A DNA stretch of 64,000 bases from Druceiella hillmani. Lineage: Eukaryota > Arthropoda > Insecta > Lepidoptera > Hepialidae. The notes beneath the pieces were generated by a model that was not told the DNA's origin, ran no database searches, and was given only the letters and a program-made list of their open reading frames with translations. Within the stretch, counting starts at the first letter, position 1. Each line of letters begins with the position of its first letter. The stretch is from contig JAYKKI010000007.1 in the NCBI GenBank assembly GCA_039881145.1, positions 44,330,501 through 44,394,500 on the forward strand, written 5' to 3'. This document shows positions 24,601 through 36,700 of this stretch, piece by piece. A program made the translations under genes and the position numbers.

Positions 24601-25798
24601 TATGGGATATTTATTAACTTATTTATTATTTGTTTATAAATAAATTCTGTCTGCAAAATTCTGTTACTTTATTATAAATATTTTTTATCAATCTTTATTC
24701 ATTAAAAACTTTTTTGAAGGTTACAAATTATCAAACACAAAAAATTCTAAAATATTATGAAAAACTAAATGTTAATGTTTTATGAACCTTATATTTAAAA
24801 TTCAAGATTGAACTTATCTCACTAAATCCCTCAAATACCCTACTCGTATTCCCAAAAATCCTCAAATACCCCAAATAACGTATTTTTTGATAATATTTAT
24901 GTGAATAATATTATCAGCACAAAGGTAAAATAAATATATAGAAGTATCAGGTTTATATCTACGAAATAGAATATAAATATTTACCATTTATTTAGATTGA
25001 CACTTTTGCACGGATATAAAAGCCCGAAAAAATATGAAGAAATGTATCTTCTTAAGTCTTTGTGAAAACTCGAATGGAACTTATTTGGAATTTAATAAGA
25101 TAAAAAATTTATAACTATAATATACGAGATTATGTAACCATTCTATTGATTGAAACTTATAGTTAGAAACAAGTTTATAAGCTGTTATACAGCACTCAAT
25201 ATTCAGAATCCAAAATTCTTCATCGTCTGCTATCAATCATAGAACTAATCTAAAGTTAAGATTATTTCAATTAATGATTAATGATCCAGAGCCTTTTAGT
25301 TGAAACTTACCTAACGACCTTTTAAGGATAGAGAGGATTTTTTTAATTTCCTGCCGATTTTCGTTAGAATACACGTTAGGTTTCTTTCTTTTGCAAATCA
25401 AAAGAGACGTTGACTTTCAAATATGAAGAAAAATATTAAAATCTTTTTTACTGAATCATCTGTTATTCCGTGATAACTCCAACTTTCTGCATGATATTTT
25501 TTACAATACTGTTGTACAATATCCAATCAGAATCCTTTTTTCACCATAATTTATTGTTCGACCACCACATGGCTACAGAACTAGTATATGAAACAATTAT
25601 TGTAAAGAAAACAATTATCGAAATGTTTTTCATTTCTTTCATCAATGTCAAGATGTTAATTTATTTTTATTTACCTATAATTATTCAAATGTACTTATAA
25701 ATATACAATTTATAATAATCAAACCGACGTTGACTTATCGGTATATTGTAGTCTAAACGGCAAACCGATAATATCTAACTCATTTCGTTTTGTGAAAT
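24601..25798. other. anonymous AT-rich sequence
   Basis: No recognised gene or repeat; the 76-codon ORF at 25470 is hydrophobic and unconvincing. Confidence 0.4.
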
Positions 25799-25996
25799 AT
25801 TAGTGTAATCATATTCCCGTAATCCTTGTGGATTACGGACCCCATTATCCTATAAGTACTCACTATTAGTGTGGTCATATTCCCGTAATCCTTGCGGGTT
25901 ACGGATCCCATTGTCCTATAAGTACTAACTATTAGTGTCGTCATATTCCCGTAATCCTTGCGGATTACGTATCCCATTATCCTATAAGTACTGTAA
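25799..25996. repeat. 66-bp minisatellite with an internal hairpin, three copies
   Basis: Exact 66-bp units start at 25799, 25865 and 25931. Each contains a near-perfect hairpin 'ccgtaatcc-ttg(t/c)-gg(a/g)ttacg'. Because 66 is divisible by three, the minus strand stays open over the array (25780-25977) and reads as three 22-residue repeats (..RKDYGNMTTLIVSTYRTMG). I regard that ORF as a by-product. Confidence 0.92.
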
Positions 25997-26103
25997 GTAA
26001 AGCATTCTTGACAGTTGAAAACTTGTATTCAAATATTTAAATAAATTTTACGTACTGTATAAACAAAAATCTTTCCAAATATACTGCATATCTATCGTCC
26101 CCC

Positions 26104-26126
26104 TTGTAATACGTTGCGTATTACAA
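26104..26126. other. 10-bp perfect hairpin
   Basis: 'ttgtaatacg' (26104-26113) and 'cgtattacaa' (26117-26126) pair around a TTG loop. The shape and sequence recall the hairpin inside the 66-bp repeat 100-300 bp upstream. Confidence 0.9.
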
Positions 26127-26544
26127 CTCATACCTTCTGCAGAAAACAGCAGTTACAAAGATTACCTCGAAGTCAGATGTAATCATTTTTTACATAATTC
26201 TAACTAATGGTCTTGGACTCTGCGAATAATTATTCGCCATTCCCTTCCGACGTCAGGTACAAGAATTTGTGTTACCTAAATTCCGCCAACACGTAAATTA
26301 CAATTAACGGTACGTGAAAACGTATTTTGTCCCGAACAAAGAGCAAAAGGTGCGGTATATGCCTTCATAGCATGCTAAATACGTATGTTCTGATGCGCAT
26401 GATAATTGCTTAAAAATATAGTTTAAGACCCGTTTTGTATTTAATTCCTGCTTTTTAATTATGTTGAAATATAATTGTCGAATAGCAAAAAATGAAATAT
26501 GCTGTTAAATAAAGTTAGATCTAGAATAATTATTGTAGGTTTCC
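26127..26544. other. no feature recognised
   Basis: Mixed-composition sequence with no ORF or repeat I can support. Confidence 0.4.
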
Positions 26545-26720
26545 TATGATCTTTGTGTAGGCTTCTGAAAACTTAATCTTTTTCCTAATTTCGGAAATAA
26601 TGGGAAGGAAGGTGTATTTTATTGTATATTTTTTGATAGGTCATAGGAATAAAATAAACTATTTAAACTATGAAAAAAAATATTTTTAAAACTCTTATTA
26701 ATGCTTTCAAACTATAAACC
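26545..26720 (+). repeat. dispersed ~200-bp repeat, copy B
   Basis: It matches 11895-12100 in block order ('gatctttgtgtaggcttctg', then 'aataatggga', 'actatgaaaaaaaatat', 'ctttcaaac'). A TA array follows at once. Confidence 0.5.
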
Positions 26721-26847
<127 letters not shown>

Positions 26848-26944
26848 AATTAAAAATATACTACCGTATACTTAATTTATCCCCTTTTCATATAAATATT
26901 TTTGAGTACTGTGAAATATGCGTGAGTTAATATATTTTATGACT

Positions 26945-27070
26945 ATACCAAACTTCACGTATCTATTTCAGGCAGATTCTGAAGAAACGGCTGTGACAGA
27001 AAGACAGAAAGACACGTAACTGACTTTATGAGGGTTTCATTTTTACTTTCGAGGTACAGAAGCCTAAAAC
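26945..27070 (+). mobile_element. LINE 3' tail fragment
   Basis: In order: 'accaaacttcacg', 'ctgtgacagaaagacagaaa', 'atgagggtttcattttt', 'ggtacagaagcctaaaa'. This is the layout of the 'gacagacagac ... agggttcc ... acggaaccctaaa' tail of lepidopteran non-LTR repeats. No upstream coding sequence remains. Confidence 0.6.
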
Positions 27071-28347
27071 ATGGAAGCACTTTTTTCCTGTAGTTTACAC
27101 GAAATATAACATTTTTACTACAACCTATCTTGTCATATCTGGTAAGACTGAATAATGATGTCGCTTCGTTATCTAATATGATTCAGCAGATTCAATTACT
27201 CAGCTGCGAGACCTAAGGCTAGACATTTAAACCTACCTACTCTTATTATTTTTTTCCAAACATTCAACAACTTTATGTAAAATGTCTCGATCTAAGTTGC
27301 AAAACTTGGAAATTAACTGAATCTTGATACCAGAAAGTTGCCCTCTTATATTTTTAAGGGTCCTCTGGAAATATCCTGTTAATCATAACGCTTTACCTTG
27401 ACCACTCCTTACTACAATCTCACCATCTTTCTTTAATCTTAATCGTGTCGATATTTTAAATTTTTTGTATGTATTGATTTATAAATTTAACTTTAATTCT
27501 CTAAATCTTTCGTAATCTTTCACTAATATAATTTTCTAATTAAACCATTGTGGTTGATTGGAAGAGATTACTTGCAGTATCATATCTACCAAATGTTTTT
27601 GTAATTATCTATTTGTACAAAAAAGTAAGTTTTGAAATAAATAAAAAATTAAAAGGCCACAAAATTGCAAAACAATTCCATAAAAAAACTTTATTCGTTG
27701 ACAACGACTTGAAGAACGAGATTACTACTTTCAATGTTTTGCCAATTCCAAACATCAGTAAAAATATATAGGGTAATATAAGAAGAAATATTTTAATTTT
27801 CCAAAATAAAAAAATTAAAAATAAAATTAAAAAAGGAACTACCAGTTAATATAAAATATTAATGAAAACAATTCAAAAGTATAATTTGAATTTTTGCTAG
27901 TCAAAATAATGTGTTTCGTGATTTGGAATACAAAAATATATTTTTATGACCTTTATCAGTTTTATTTTATATTTAACCTGTTATATCATTCAATATAGAA
28001 AAAACTAAATGATGAAAATTAAAAAAATTAGCAAAAATTTTATAAAGTGAAGTGAATCCTTAGAGACAATCAAATAAAGGTTTCTCTTGATGAAAAAAGA
28101 AGAAATTCCTTAAATATTTCTTACTTAAAATAATTTTCTGTAAACTTTTGTTTGGAAAAAAAACTTCAAATAAAATTATATCTTCAATAAGATTTTTTAA
28201 AGAAAGGTTTATTATTAATTTATTTTCTTTTTAATAAAATAAAACCTGTTGTACCAATTAACATGAAAAATATCCGCTAGCGTGTTTGATGTTCTATCAT
28301 TTATTAAATTACAAATCAAATAAATATATATTTAATATTACGCGTCA
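27071..28347. other. anonymous AT-rich sequence
   Basis: The 73-codon ORF at 27550-27771 is Lys-rich with no recognisable motif. Nothing else is seen. Confidence 0.4.
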
Positions 28348-28382
28348 GTAATACGCCAATATATTTAATATTGGCGTATTAC
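28348..28382. other. 15-bp perfect hairpin
   Basis: 'gtaatacgccaatat' (28348-28362) and its exact complement (28368-28382) surround an ATTTA loop. It is too short for a typical pre-miRNA and is flanked by AT-rich DNA. Confidence 0.92.
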
Positions 28383-29068
28383 TTACAATAACAAAATGAG
28401 AGACTCATTTATTTGATCTCATAAAAAAAGAGTATGGACTTGGAACATAAATTTGCTTTTCAACTTAGCATAATTACAAACTATTCTAAAGTTGTCAATA
28501 GAAAACTAACAATATCTACATCTCCATTGTTTCTGAGAAGTTTGAGAATTTTCACAAATATTATATTTTAAGTTCAACTGTAATTAAATAAAATTGGAAG
28601 CAAATTTGTATCCAACATAAGGCACTCTGCTTCGAAGACTAAATTATGTGAATAAGAACAGATATTTGTCGTGAAACAAAAACTTTATGGTCGTCTATAT
28701 TACATCAATTTTGAAGCAAAATAGTGTCCCAGGTTATGTTCTCTCCTCGTTAGATAAACTAATTATGTTCGTAATAACGATTATTTTTTAAAGTTATACT
28801 ACTTTAGGTGCATCATGAATAAAATTATGAGAGTAAAATTTTATAAATATAGGATGAAGTTGGCAACGATACAACACAGAAACGACACTATGAAGTTGTT
28901 CAATAAACATTTATTTTTTTACGATTTACTGAACGCGTAGGACTATAAAAAAATTTTTTGATGATGGTGTCGTGAAGCGATTATTTAATAGTCGAAAATT
29001 ATACTCTAACCGCATTTTCTCCAATTGTTGCAGGTACCAGGCGATCATGAATTGATAAGGGAAAAGAT

Positions 29069-29072
<4 letters not shown>
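28383..29072. other. no gene recognised
   Basis: Near 29020 a pyrimidine tract ends in 'ttgttgcag' and looks like a splice acceptor, but the following frame runs into the TA array within about 20 codons. No exon is supported. Confidence 0.35.

Positions 29073-29126
<54 letters not shown>
29073..29126. repeat. (TA)n microsatellite
   Basis: A pure TA array of about 54 bp. Confidence 0.95.
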
Positions 29127-29130
<4 letters not shown>

Positions 29131-30084
29131 AAAAATGCGTATTTCTCCATTAATCTAAATATCAAGATGAGGTCAAAGGAATACTAAACCAAAAAACATG
29201 GCAACTCCAATTCATTTGCGCCATCTATTGCAATTAAACGAAACTACTTCATCAGTCACATGGCCCGTTCTCTGCGACCGTAGATGTAATCTTGTCGTGG
29301 CGTTATCTAATTTTATTATTTTTTAGCAATTAAAAAAATGGTTGTGGATGGAATGGAGTGCTTAAATAGCTTGGAATTTATGTAAAGTAATGAAAAAAAG
29401 TAATTTTTATATAACAAAAGGCAATTATAGATAGATACAATGGCAATATACTATTTATATATATCAGGAATGGTTCGAAATTAATGGCTTAATTATCTCA
29501 ACTTCGTTTTATGCCAATCAGTGTTAATTTATTCCCTGTATTGAGAGGTTGCATACTTACAGTGTCGGCGTTGGTAAGACGATTATGCAAGAACCGATAA
29601 GTACTTCATGAGTAAGGAAAAGGTAAAAAATAAAATTTATCTGAAAGAAATTATAATGCTCTTCGTCTACATACAGTTACATATCTAGGGGATGTTTTCG
29701 GTAATCCGTTACCCTGTTCTCTTATTTTATATTTTTTTGGTTTAAAATATTTGTTTACTACCTTAGTGCAAAATTGGTAATGTGTAAGGTATATAGGAAG
29801 ATACCAACTCATTCAGGATCATATTTAAATTCTATCTGATCACATAAAAAAATCGAATTTTCAACTCTTTGTCACAATATAATTCAAAGGTTATACCAAA
29901 TATTATTAAATCATCTTCAATTACGTTATACTTTCCCGTTTTATTTACCTTCACAAAAAATTCCCTTTCTAATTACTCTTCTCTGTTCCTAAAAATTAAT
30001 CAAGAATTTGACACAATAAATTTAAACTGGTTTTGGAGAGCTTATCGCTCCGTTGATAAGTCGACTTATTTGCAATATACTAGC
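29127..30084. other. mostly anonymous; possible SINE scrap near 29215
   Basis: The string 'gcgccatctattgcaa' at 29217 resembles the 'cgccatctag' core of lepidopteran repeats. The rest shows nothing definite. Confidence 0.3.
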
Positions 30085-30245
30085 TGTGCATGCGATATCG
30101 TTCGCATGAAATTCAAAATAAGAAAGTTATTAAAAATGTTTTTCTCTCTAATATGTTACTTTTGGGTATAAACTATTAACATAACAAATTTCATCAAAAT
30201 CTGTCTAGTAAATTTTGCGTGATTGACGCACAAAATAACAGACAA
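30085..30245 (+). mobile_element. short non-autonomous element with RTE-like ends
   Basis: The head 'actagctgtgcatgcgatat' and the tail 'aatttcatcaaaatctgtct' plus 'ttttgcgtgattgacgcaca' are both decayed versions of motifs that delimit a common short insect repeat. Only about 160 bp separates head from end, so this looks like a complete short copy, not a fragment. The tail is the kind recognised by an RTE-type reverse transcriptase. The ORF at 29869-30171 overlaps it by chance. Confidence 0.6.
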
Positions 30246-31827
30246 CAATTTTAAATAAAATTTTCTGGCTTCTATTATTATTTTGTACGCTAAATCAGTT
30301 ACTCTTTTTAATATATTTTCCTTGTACCTAATCCGCTCTATTACAGTTTTATTATGTGTATAGGTAATTGTTATTTGGAAGGTTAACTATCTAGAAAATT
30401 TGTCGATTCTGTTTTCTGACTTAAAAAATTAGTTATATTAACACTCTTCCGACACGCACACACACGCGCACGCAAATTTTCTACTGATAAAATACTGCTG
30501 CTTTCTTTAGTCTGCGAAATGCTTTTTGCACTACTTATACTTAACTAGCTGGTAAATGGTTTTAATAACCTACAACATAGTAGACATTGCTCCCAATAAT
30601 TAAAAATACAACGTACGCGTACGTGCGTGCGTCTTTCATGTGCGTCTTTCAAAAAGTGCATACGTTGGCTATATTTATTCATTAAATGACTCAAACCTAT
30701 GAACATTTTATACTTACATTTCCAGTTTTAAGTTCATGGGTTTAGAAGTTTTGAGTTATTGATGGATAGACAGGTGATCAAATACTAATTTATTTTGCTT
30801 CTAAGCTTTCCTGTTTTTCTTTAAAGCAAAGAAAAATGAATATTAACAAAAATAATGTGTGAAAAAACGTACTTACAAAATCACAACATTGGAATTCCTA
30901 TAGTTACCGAATATATGACTATTTTTTTCAATAAATAAGAAAAAATTTGTATGAAAAACAATTATTAATCAAAGTTAACATACATCGATCTTTTTTAAAA
31001 TGCTGAACTGTAATTTAAACATATTTTTACTACACAACTCGGCATTTTATGATTGTTTTCAGAATAAACGTACTCACCAGAAACGAAATGTGAACTGAAA
31101 CGACGTACTGCTAATTTCGTCATTTAGCACCGTTTCTAGTGGTACATTTTTCAATTACCATGGGCCTGTCCTTATGAAGTAATATCAGTCAATGTATATC
31201 CTCCATGATGTGAAAGTAGACACATCATAATTTACTTTTTTGCTGGCTTTCTATTGTAAGTCAATCATCTGCCAGACCGTTTCAAATTCGATATGTATTT
31301 ATTTGCATTATTATTAAATACTTAAAGCTAATAAAATAAAATAACTTTTCAGCATATACATTTATTTTCATTGTTAATTAAATTTTAAAAACTTTTTAAG
31401 TTAGCAATGCAGTCCTCGCATTTAACACGGCGCCATGTCATTTAGTTTTTGTTTTTCTGCTGGCTTTCCATTGTCATTGTATTATGCTAAAGAAATATAA
31501 CTTCTAACGCGCATATATATAAATATACAAAGTACACATGACTTTTTTATTAATCTAAAAAAATTCAAGAATTACAGTTTTGATTTCGCCTATCAAAGAC
31601 ATTTTGCATTCAATACATTAAATACGTTTCGTAATAGAAAACGAGAGATAGCGTTAATATAGTAAGACCTTCAGACAGTTTATGTGAAGATTTTCTCCTA
31701 GCGCTAATTGTACCCTGAAAAGTTTAACTTTATAAAATAATTATCTTAAATATCTCATAACTTCTGTAGCTGCATTTCTCTAAGTCTATATTTTGGTAGC
31801 TTTAACAAATATATTAACATTTACTAG
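30246..31827. other. no gene; weak repeat traces
   Basis: At 30740-30790 'ttttgagttattgatggata' plus 'gacaggtgatca' looks like an old LINE tail. Around 31225 and 31450 a 'ctgctggctttc(t/c)attgt' block occurs twice. Alternating 'cacgcgcacgc' and 'gtacgtgcgtgcg' runs occur at 30450 and 30610. Nothing is firm. Confidence 0.35.
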
Positions 31828-32050
31828 CGTGACCCGTGCGAAGTCTTCGCATTATTTATTCTATTTTAATAAAATTGACATATAGAGACGCAAGTATCAA
31901 AAGCATTGAGCTAAAGCGCCACTTTATTTATACGTGAGTGGATTTGAAATTAAACAAAAATTTTACCGACCGTCAATCATATTGACGTTGAGCCGTTAGA
32001 TGGCAGCATTGCTGTTTTGTGTATATAATTTTAATAGTTAATTAATTTGC
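31828..32050 (+). mobile_element. decayed SINE/RTE-like repeat
   Basis: It opens with 'actagcgtgacccgtgcgaa', a well-known head motif of insect short repeats, and includes 'gccgttagatggcagcattg' near 31990, another motif common in lepidopteran repeats. It is non-coding. Confidence 0.5.
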
Positions 32051-33360
32051 AAAAACAATAGCAATAATAAATTTTTTAGTCGTGGATGCTGGTAGAGCAA
32101 GCAATTATCTATAAAATGATATATAATTTATGTGGATTAGTTGTGAGGTTTTTTCTAAAAACGGAGTGTAACATCTTAACCTTAGCGTATTAATATATAT
32201 GATGATGATGATGCTGTTATAATAAATAAGAAACAATTGATGGTAAAGATGTCAAAACGACAGCTTGCCAATTGGTAAAAGTGCAATATTTTGAAATGTT
32301 TGCCTTCAATAGTTTAATAACTGGGACACCTACTGATATATTATGACATATCTGGATTATTTCTTCTATTTTACTTACGAAATAAGTTAATTACGCAACA
32401 TCTATAATTTTTATATTTTTTTTTCATATAGTTCAAACAGTTCTAGTGACTACTACTGGTTATAGGCAAACTTACACGTTAACGGATAAAATCATCACTG
32501 GAATCCCAACTAGATTACCTTAAGAGAAGTTTGACTGGACTCGGCATATGACAAAACAACATGTTTCAATACATTCACAGATGAGATGCTCGCCTTTAAT
32601 TAAAACATAGTTGAACTCGTTGTTCTATAAACACGGATTACCCGACAAACAATAATGAATTTAGAGATTAGTGAGCCCGCATGCCAACAATGTTGAAATT
32701 ATAGCACAGCTAATTCCTGAATTCCTGGCTATTATTTTGTTTAAAGTACACGTCCTCTTAGCCACAATTCGAGTGTTTAATTATGCTTGAGTAAAAAATA
32801 CATTTAGGCAACAAATATGTGCTCATTTTTAGAGTTCCTAACTCAGAAAGAAACAAAAAGATCTATCAAGTACAAGGAAAATTATTACTACGTCCAAATT
32901 TATGTACTTATAAAAACCCTTAAAACCCAGTATCTCAGTTATTTTGTTACAACGTTATAATACTCTCCGTCTACATACGCGTATTATAATTCACTCCGTC
33001 TACACAATGTTATAATACTATTAATTATAATATTGTTTACTTTATCTATATAAAATTATGGTGGACGTTTAAATAATATTATTTTACACCATGTAACTAT
33101 ATACTACCTAGTATATAAATAATATATATAAGTATATAAGTATAATAAATATACTACCTAGTATATTTTTCACGATTATAATAAATATGCATTATAAAAT
33201 ACAAAATTATTTTTACGGTTGCTTCAAGTCGCTTGAATTAAGTTTATGGAATTTCTATTAACTATTCATAGACCCAACTAAATGACATAAGTTGGTCGAC
33301 TATTACTCGCAAACTAGTAGAGCCTACTTAGTTATTATCATTTCTCTTTTAATTTCTTTA
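32051..33360. other. no gene; small direct repeats
   Basis: 'acgttataatactctccgtc' and 'ctccgtctacac' recur around 32950-33010, and 'atactacctagtatat' occurs at about 33099 and 33151. A short GAT run lies at 32200. Otherwise nothing. Confidence 0.35.
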
Positions 33361-33497
<137 letters not shown>

Positions 33498-33839
33498 GTT
33501 GTGTTCATATATTATATTTTATCTTGTATATTTTTCAGATATTCATACACGTATTTCTACCAAAAATATAGATTTACGTACTTGACGTTCTTGAATAAAA
33601 AATGTTCAACAAATACGTACTTGAATAAAAAATGTTCAATTAAGCTTTAAGCTAACCATTTCGTAAACATATCCGTGTGTGGAAAAGGTTTTCAAAACAT
33701 ACCCAGTATTTTTGAAAGATATATTCAATGACACATGTAATACTATATATGCAAAAAAAATACTCCCTCATACGAAGGTGCTACAAAAAACTTTTTTTTA
33801 CAATTTTATTTCATAATTTTCTAGATGTTATAAATATAC
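33498..33839. other. no gene; short 30-bp duplication
   Basis: 'ttgaataaaaaatgttcaa' occurs at 33591 and 33621. Nothing else is seen. Confidence 0.5.
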
Positions 33840-33975
33840 AAAACGATGCCAAGTTTAAGCTTTATGGTACTAACAGTCTATGAATGGAATGGTTGTGACA
33901 TATAGGCGGACAGACAGATAGATGAACATGGCTAAAACTGCAATGATTCCTAGTTTGGCTACGGAACCATAAAAA
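33840..33975 (+). mobile_element. LINE 3' tail fragment
   Basis: In order: 'gatgccaagtttaagc', 'tggttgtgacatatag', 'gcggacagacagatagatga', 'gattcctag', 'ctacggaaccataaaaatg'. This is the clearest copy here of the lepidopteran-style tail. A second, possibly separate tail-like string, 'cttgaaatttggttcagtga', lies at 34057. Confidence 0.7.
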
Positions 33976-35048
33976 TGAAACACTCAAATATCACTCACGT
34001 TTTCGTTCATCTATTCGTCGCAATGAATTTTATCAGCAACCGTTCAGTCTGGAAACTTGAAATTTGGTTCAGTGATATAGTACTAAAAATATTTTGACAA
34101 AATTGTATACAGGTATTTAATAAAAAAATGTTTCTAAGAAAGTTTTGGAAATATTGTCAAAGACCTCCGCAAAAAACTAATGTTCCCCTCTCCCACATTC
34201 AACCCCGAAAACGCAAAAAATAAAGTTATGAAAAAGCTTTACTTTTTTATACTGCGTACTTTTTTTACGTTACGCTATAAGCTTATCTAAAGTTTACCTT
34301 GAAACAGTAGCAATGATTCTAAACATCACTTTTTTTAAGAAATTCACGTTTATATTTTATAAGGCATTGCATAGTGAAAAATAAAATAATTATTTGAAAA
34401 TATTTTCATACAAATACTGTGCGTTTGTTTATTTGCCTTATGCGAGGTCTGCTATTATTTAACAGTTAATTAGATAGAAATTTAATCAAGTTTCAAAATT
34501 TTACGAGTACCAACACTTTTAGAACATATTTCTTACACATCGCATCGCATCATTTCCTTAAGAAAGCTATATGAAAAGAAAGCTTTATTCTGCTTTACTT
34601 GTTAAAATATTCAATGGAAGGTCATAGTCAAGTTTATTTATTCAGCAGCAATTATATAAAACCAATAACTATAAAATATACTTAAATTATGTTGTCCTAA
34701 TAGGTTTGTTTTCTCTGGAATAGCCAACTTTAAATAACTTAAGTTTAAAACAAAATTTATTTTACAATTATCTCCTTTTATAATAAAACATCGAGCTAAC
34801 AACAATAATAAAAGAATATCATAAACATAATGAAAACAAATAAAACGAGAAAAAGTATTTAATAAAAGATACCCACTGTCAGAAGGAGACAAAACAGAAC
34901 GTAAATAAGCTCCTTTCTCATTTCTAAGGTCGAGAATCTAATAAAATTGTATGCACGTTGACGCATGAACAATAGAAAATATTTGTACATAATGTTACCA
35001 ACATAAATGAAAAATAAATTTTTCTCTCCCATATTAACAAATTAGTTA
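33976..35048. other. anonymous AT-rich sequence
   Basis: No gene is recognised. The 84-codon minus ORF at 34638-34892 is hydrophobic with no motif. Confidence 0.4.
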
Positions 35049-35450
35049 GAAAAAATTAAAATATAATGCTCCAAGTATTAAAATTTCATTAGACTTTTAT
35101 TACATGTATATTACAATTTTAACTAAAGACTGGCTATTATTATTTTTATTAATATGAATCATGCGACTGTTTCTCTTTTATAGAAAAAATTAAAATATAA
35201 TGCTCCAAGTATTAAAATTTCATTAGACTTTTATTATATGTATATTACAATTTTAACTAAAGACTGGCTATTATTATTTTTATTAATATGAACCATGCGA
35301 CTGATTCTCTTTTATAGAAAAAATTAAAATATAATGCTCCAAGTATTAAAATTTCATTAGACTTTTATTACATGTATATTACAATTTTAACTAAAGACTG
35401 GCTATTATTATTTTTATTAATATGAGCCATGCGACTGTTTCTCTTTTGAG
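35049..35450. repeat. 134-bp tandem triplication
   Basis: Three nearly identical units begin at 35049, 35183 and 35317 (period 134) with 'gaaaaaattaaaatataatg' and close with 'catgcgactg(t/a)ttctctttt'. The very few mismatches indicate a young duplication. Confidence 0.95.
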
Positions 35451-35814
35451 TAGTGAATAATTATAACGATTACAGGCTTTAATTTACCTACTTTTGAAAC
35501 TGTTATTTATTCGTCATACAAGTACGTGCTGACTTGTTATTTCAATTTCATAAAAATACACTTGGTGCAGGGAGTTTTCCATTTCCAACTAATGCGTTCC
35601 ATTGGGTTATAATTAAAATTAACAATTCCAGTTTTCAATATTTTTCATGCAATTTTAAAAATATATATGAACTATTCCCTTATGGAAAATTGTTGTTAAA
35701 AATATTACCTTTAAAAAAATGTTTTTTTTGCAAACCGCATCATCCGCTGCACCAGAAGAGGCAACGATGATACTAGCCTGTTATTCAGTTTTTTTATAAC
35801 TACTCTCTTTCAGA

Positions 35815-36160
35815 GCACCATAATTCAAATAAAAAAATCACCAGCGTGTGCTTATGACCACACGATAGAAGTGAAGATTAAAATAAAAATTATGGTAACA
35901 TTCGCGTAGTATATTCAATTATTCTCAAATAAAATCTTAAACCCTAACTGCATACACTTGAAATATTACACTGATTATACATAATGACATGTGTATTATA
36001 TTAAATTATACTCAAATAATATATTAATCAAAAATGATACGTAATTCTTGAAATGATACATTCGGTGTATCGAAAGTGAACTCACTTGGCCGATGCCGAA
36101 GGGTGCCGAGTTTATCCGATTCAGCGTCACCAATCTTGACGCGACGGCTCAGCTTTGTTA
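35815..36160 (+). repeat. dispersed repeat with GC-rich 3' core, copy A
   Basis: It matches 61540-61865 in inverse orientation over about 330 bp. Shared blocks in order are 'gtgtgcttatga.cac', 'acacttgaaatattacactg', 'attatattaaattata', 'atattaatcaaaaat', and a GC-rich core with 'cacttggccgatgccgaag' and 'gccgagttta.ccgattca'. There is no ORF. It is probably a non-autonomous transposon or SINE-like element; no ends were identified. Confidence 0.75.
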
Positions 36161-36479
36161 ACTGCTCAAAAAAGTACACATGGTGCGTCTAAAATAATCC
36201 CACTTAAATAATGTTTCTCCCACTTATTGTTTTGTCGGCCCCTTTATACTTATTTCATTTTATATTCCTTATTCTTACTTTTTCCGACGAAGCGTCCTTC
36301 ACATCCATTTTTTAGTACTGCTATTCCTATTTTGCGTATATTTTTTTTTGTTATTCTTGCACACAAAGTGTGAGTTTCTAAATTCTTCATTACAAATTAA
36401 TCATTTATAATGAACAATTTTTTTTACTCGGTACAAGAAAATTCCGATTGATCACCAAATAAAACGTTGTATATGAAAT
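36161..36479. other. no feature recognised
   Basis: The homology to the partner at 61.5 kb fades near 36200. The remainder shows nothing. Confidence 0.4.
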
Positions 36480-36700
36480 TTGATTTTCCATAGGCTCAGG
36501 AAAGAACTTTTCCATATCCCCAAATAGGCTGTGGTTTGGAACCCTCAAGGAGAGAGAAAACATGATCATCCGAAGTATACCTGGCGGCCTGGTGAAATTG
36601 AGCTTTGGCAAGATCTGGATGAAGCAATACGAAATTCCCAGAATAAAAGATCAGAATGGCGGTGCACCCTGGATGTGCTTTGTTTTTTAATTATACTTTG
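36480..36700 (+). mobile_element. C-terminal remnant of a LINE endonuclease-reverse transcriptase
   Basis: The plus frame at 36531-36688 reads VWNPQGERKHDHPKYTWR..., then NSQNKRSEWRCTLDVLCF. Insect LINE ORF2 proteins commonly end in a WNPQGKRKRGRPK-type basic motif followed by a short helix with AQDRxEWR and a Cys. The spacing and residues match that ending. Nothing of the RT core is visible upstream. The frame is open for 67 codons but cannot be a host gene. RTE or jockey-like origin is an inference. Confidence 0.65.

Noticed and set aside
29000..29090. splice-acceptor-like tract followed by an open stretch
   Set aside because: The frame enters a TA array after about 20 codons and there is no donor or partner exon.
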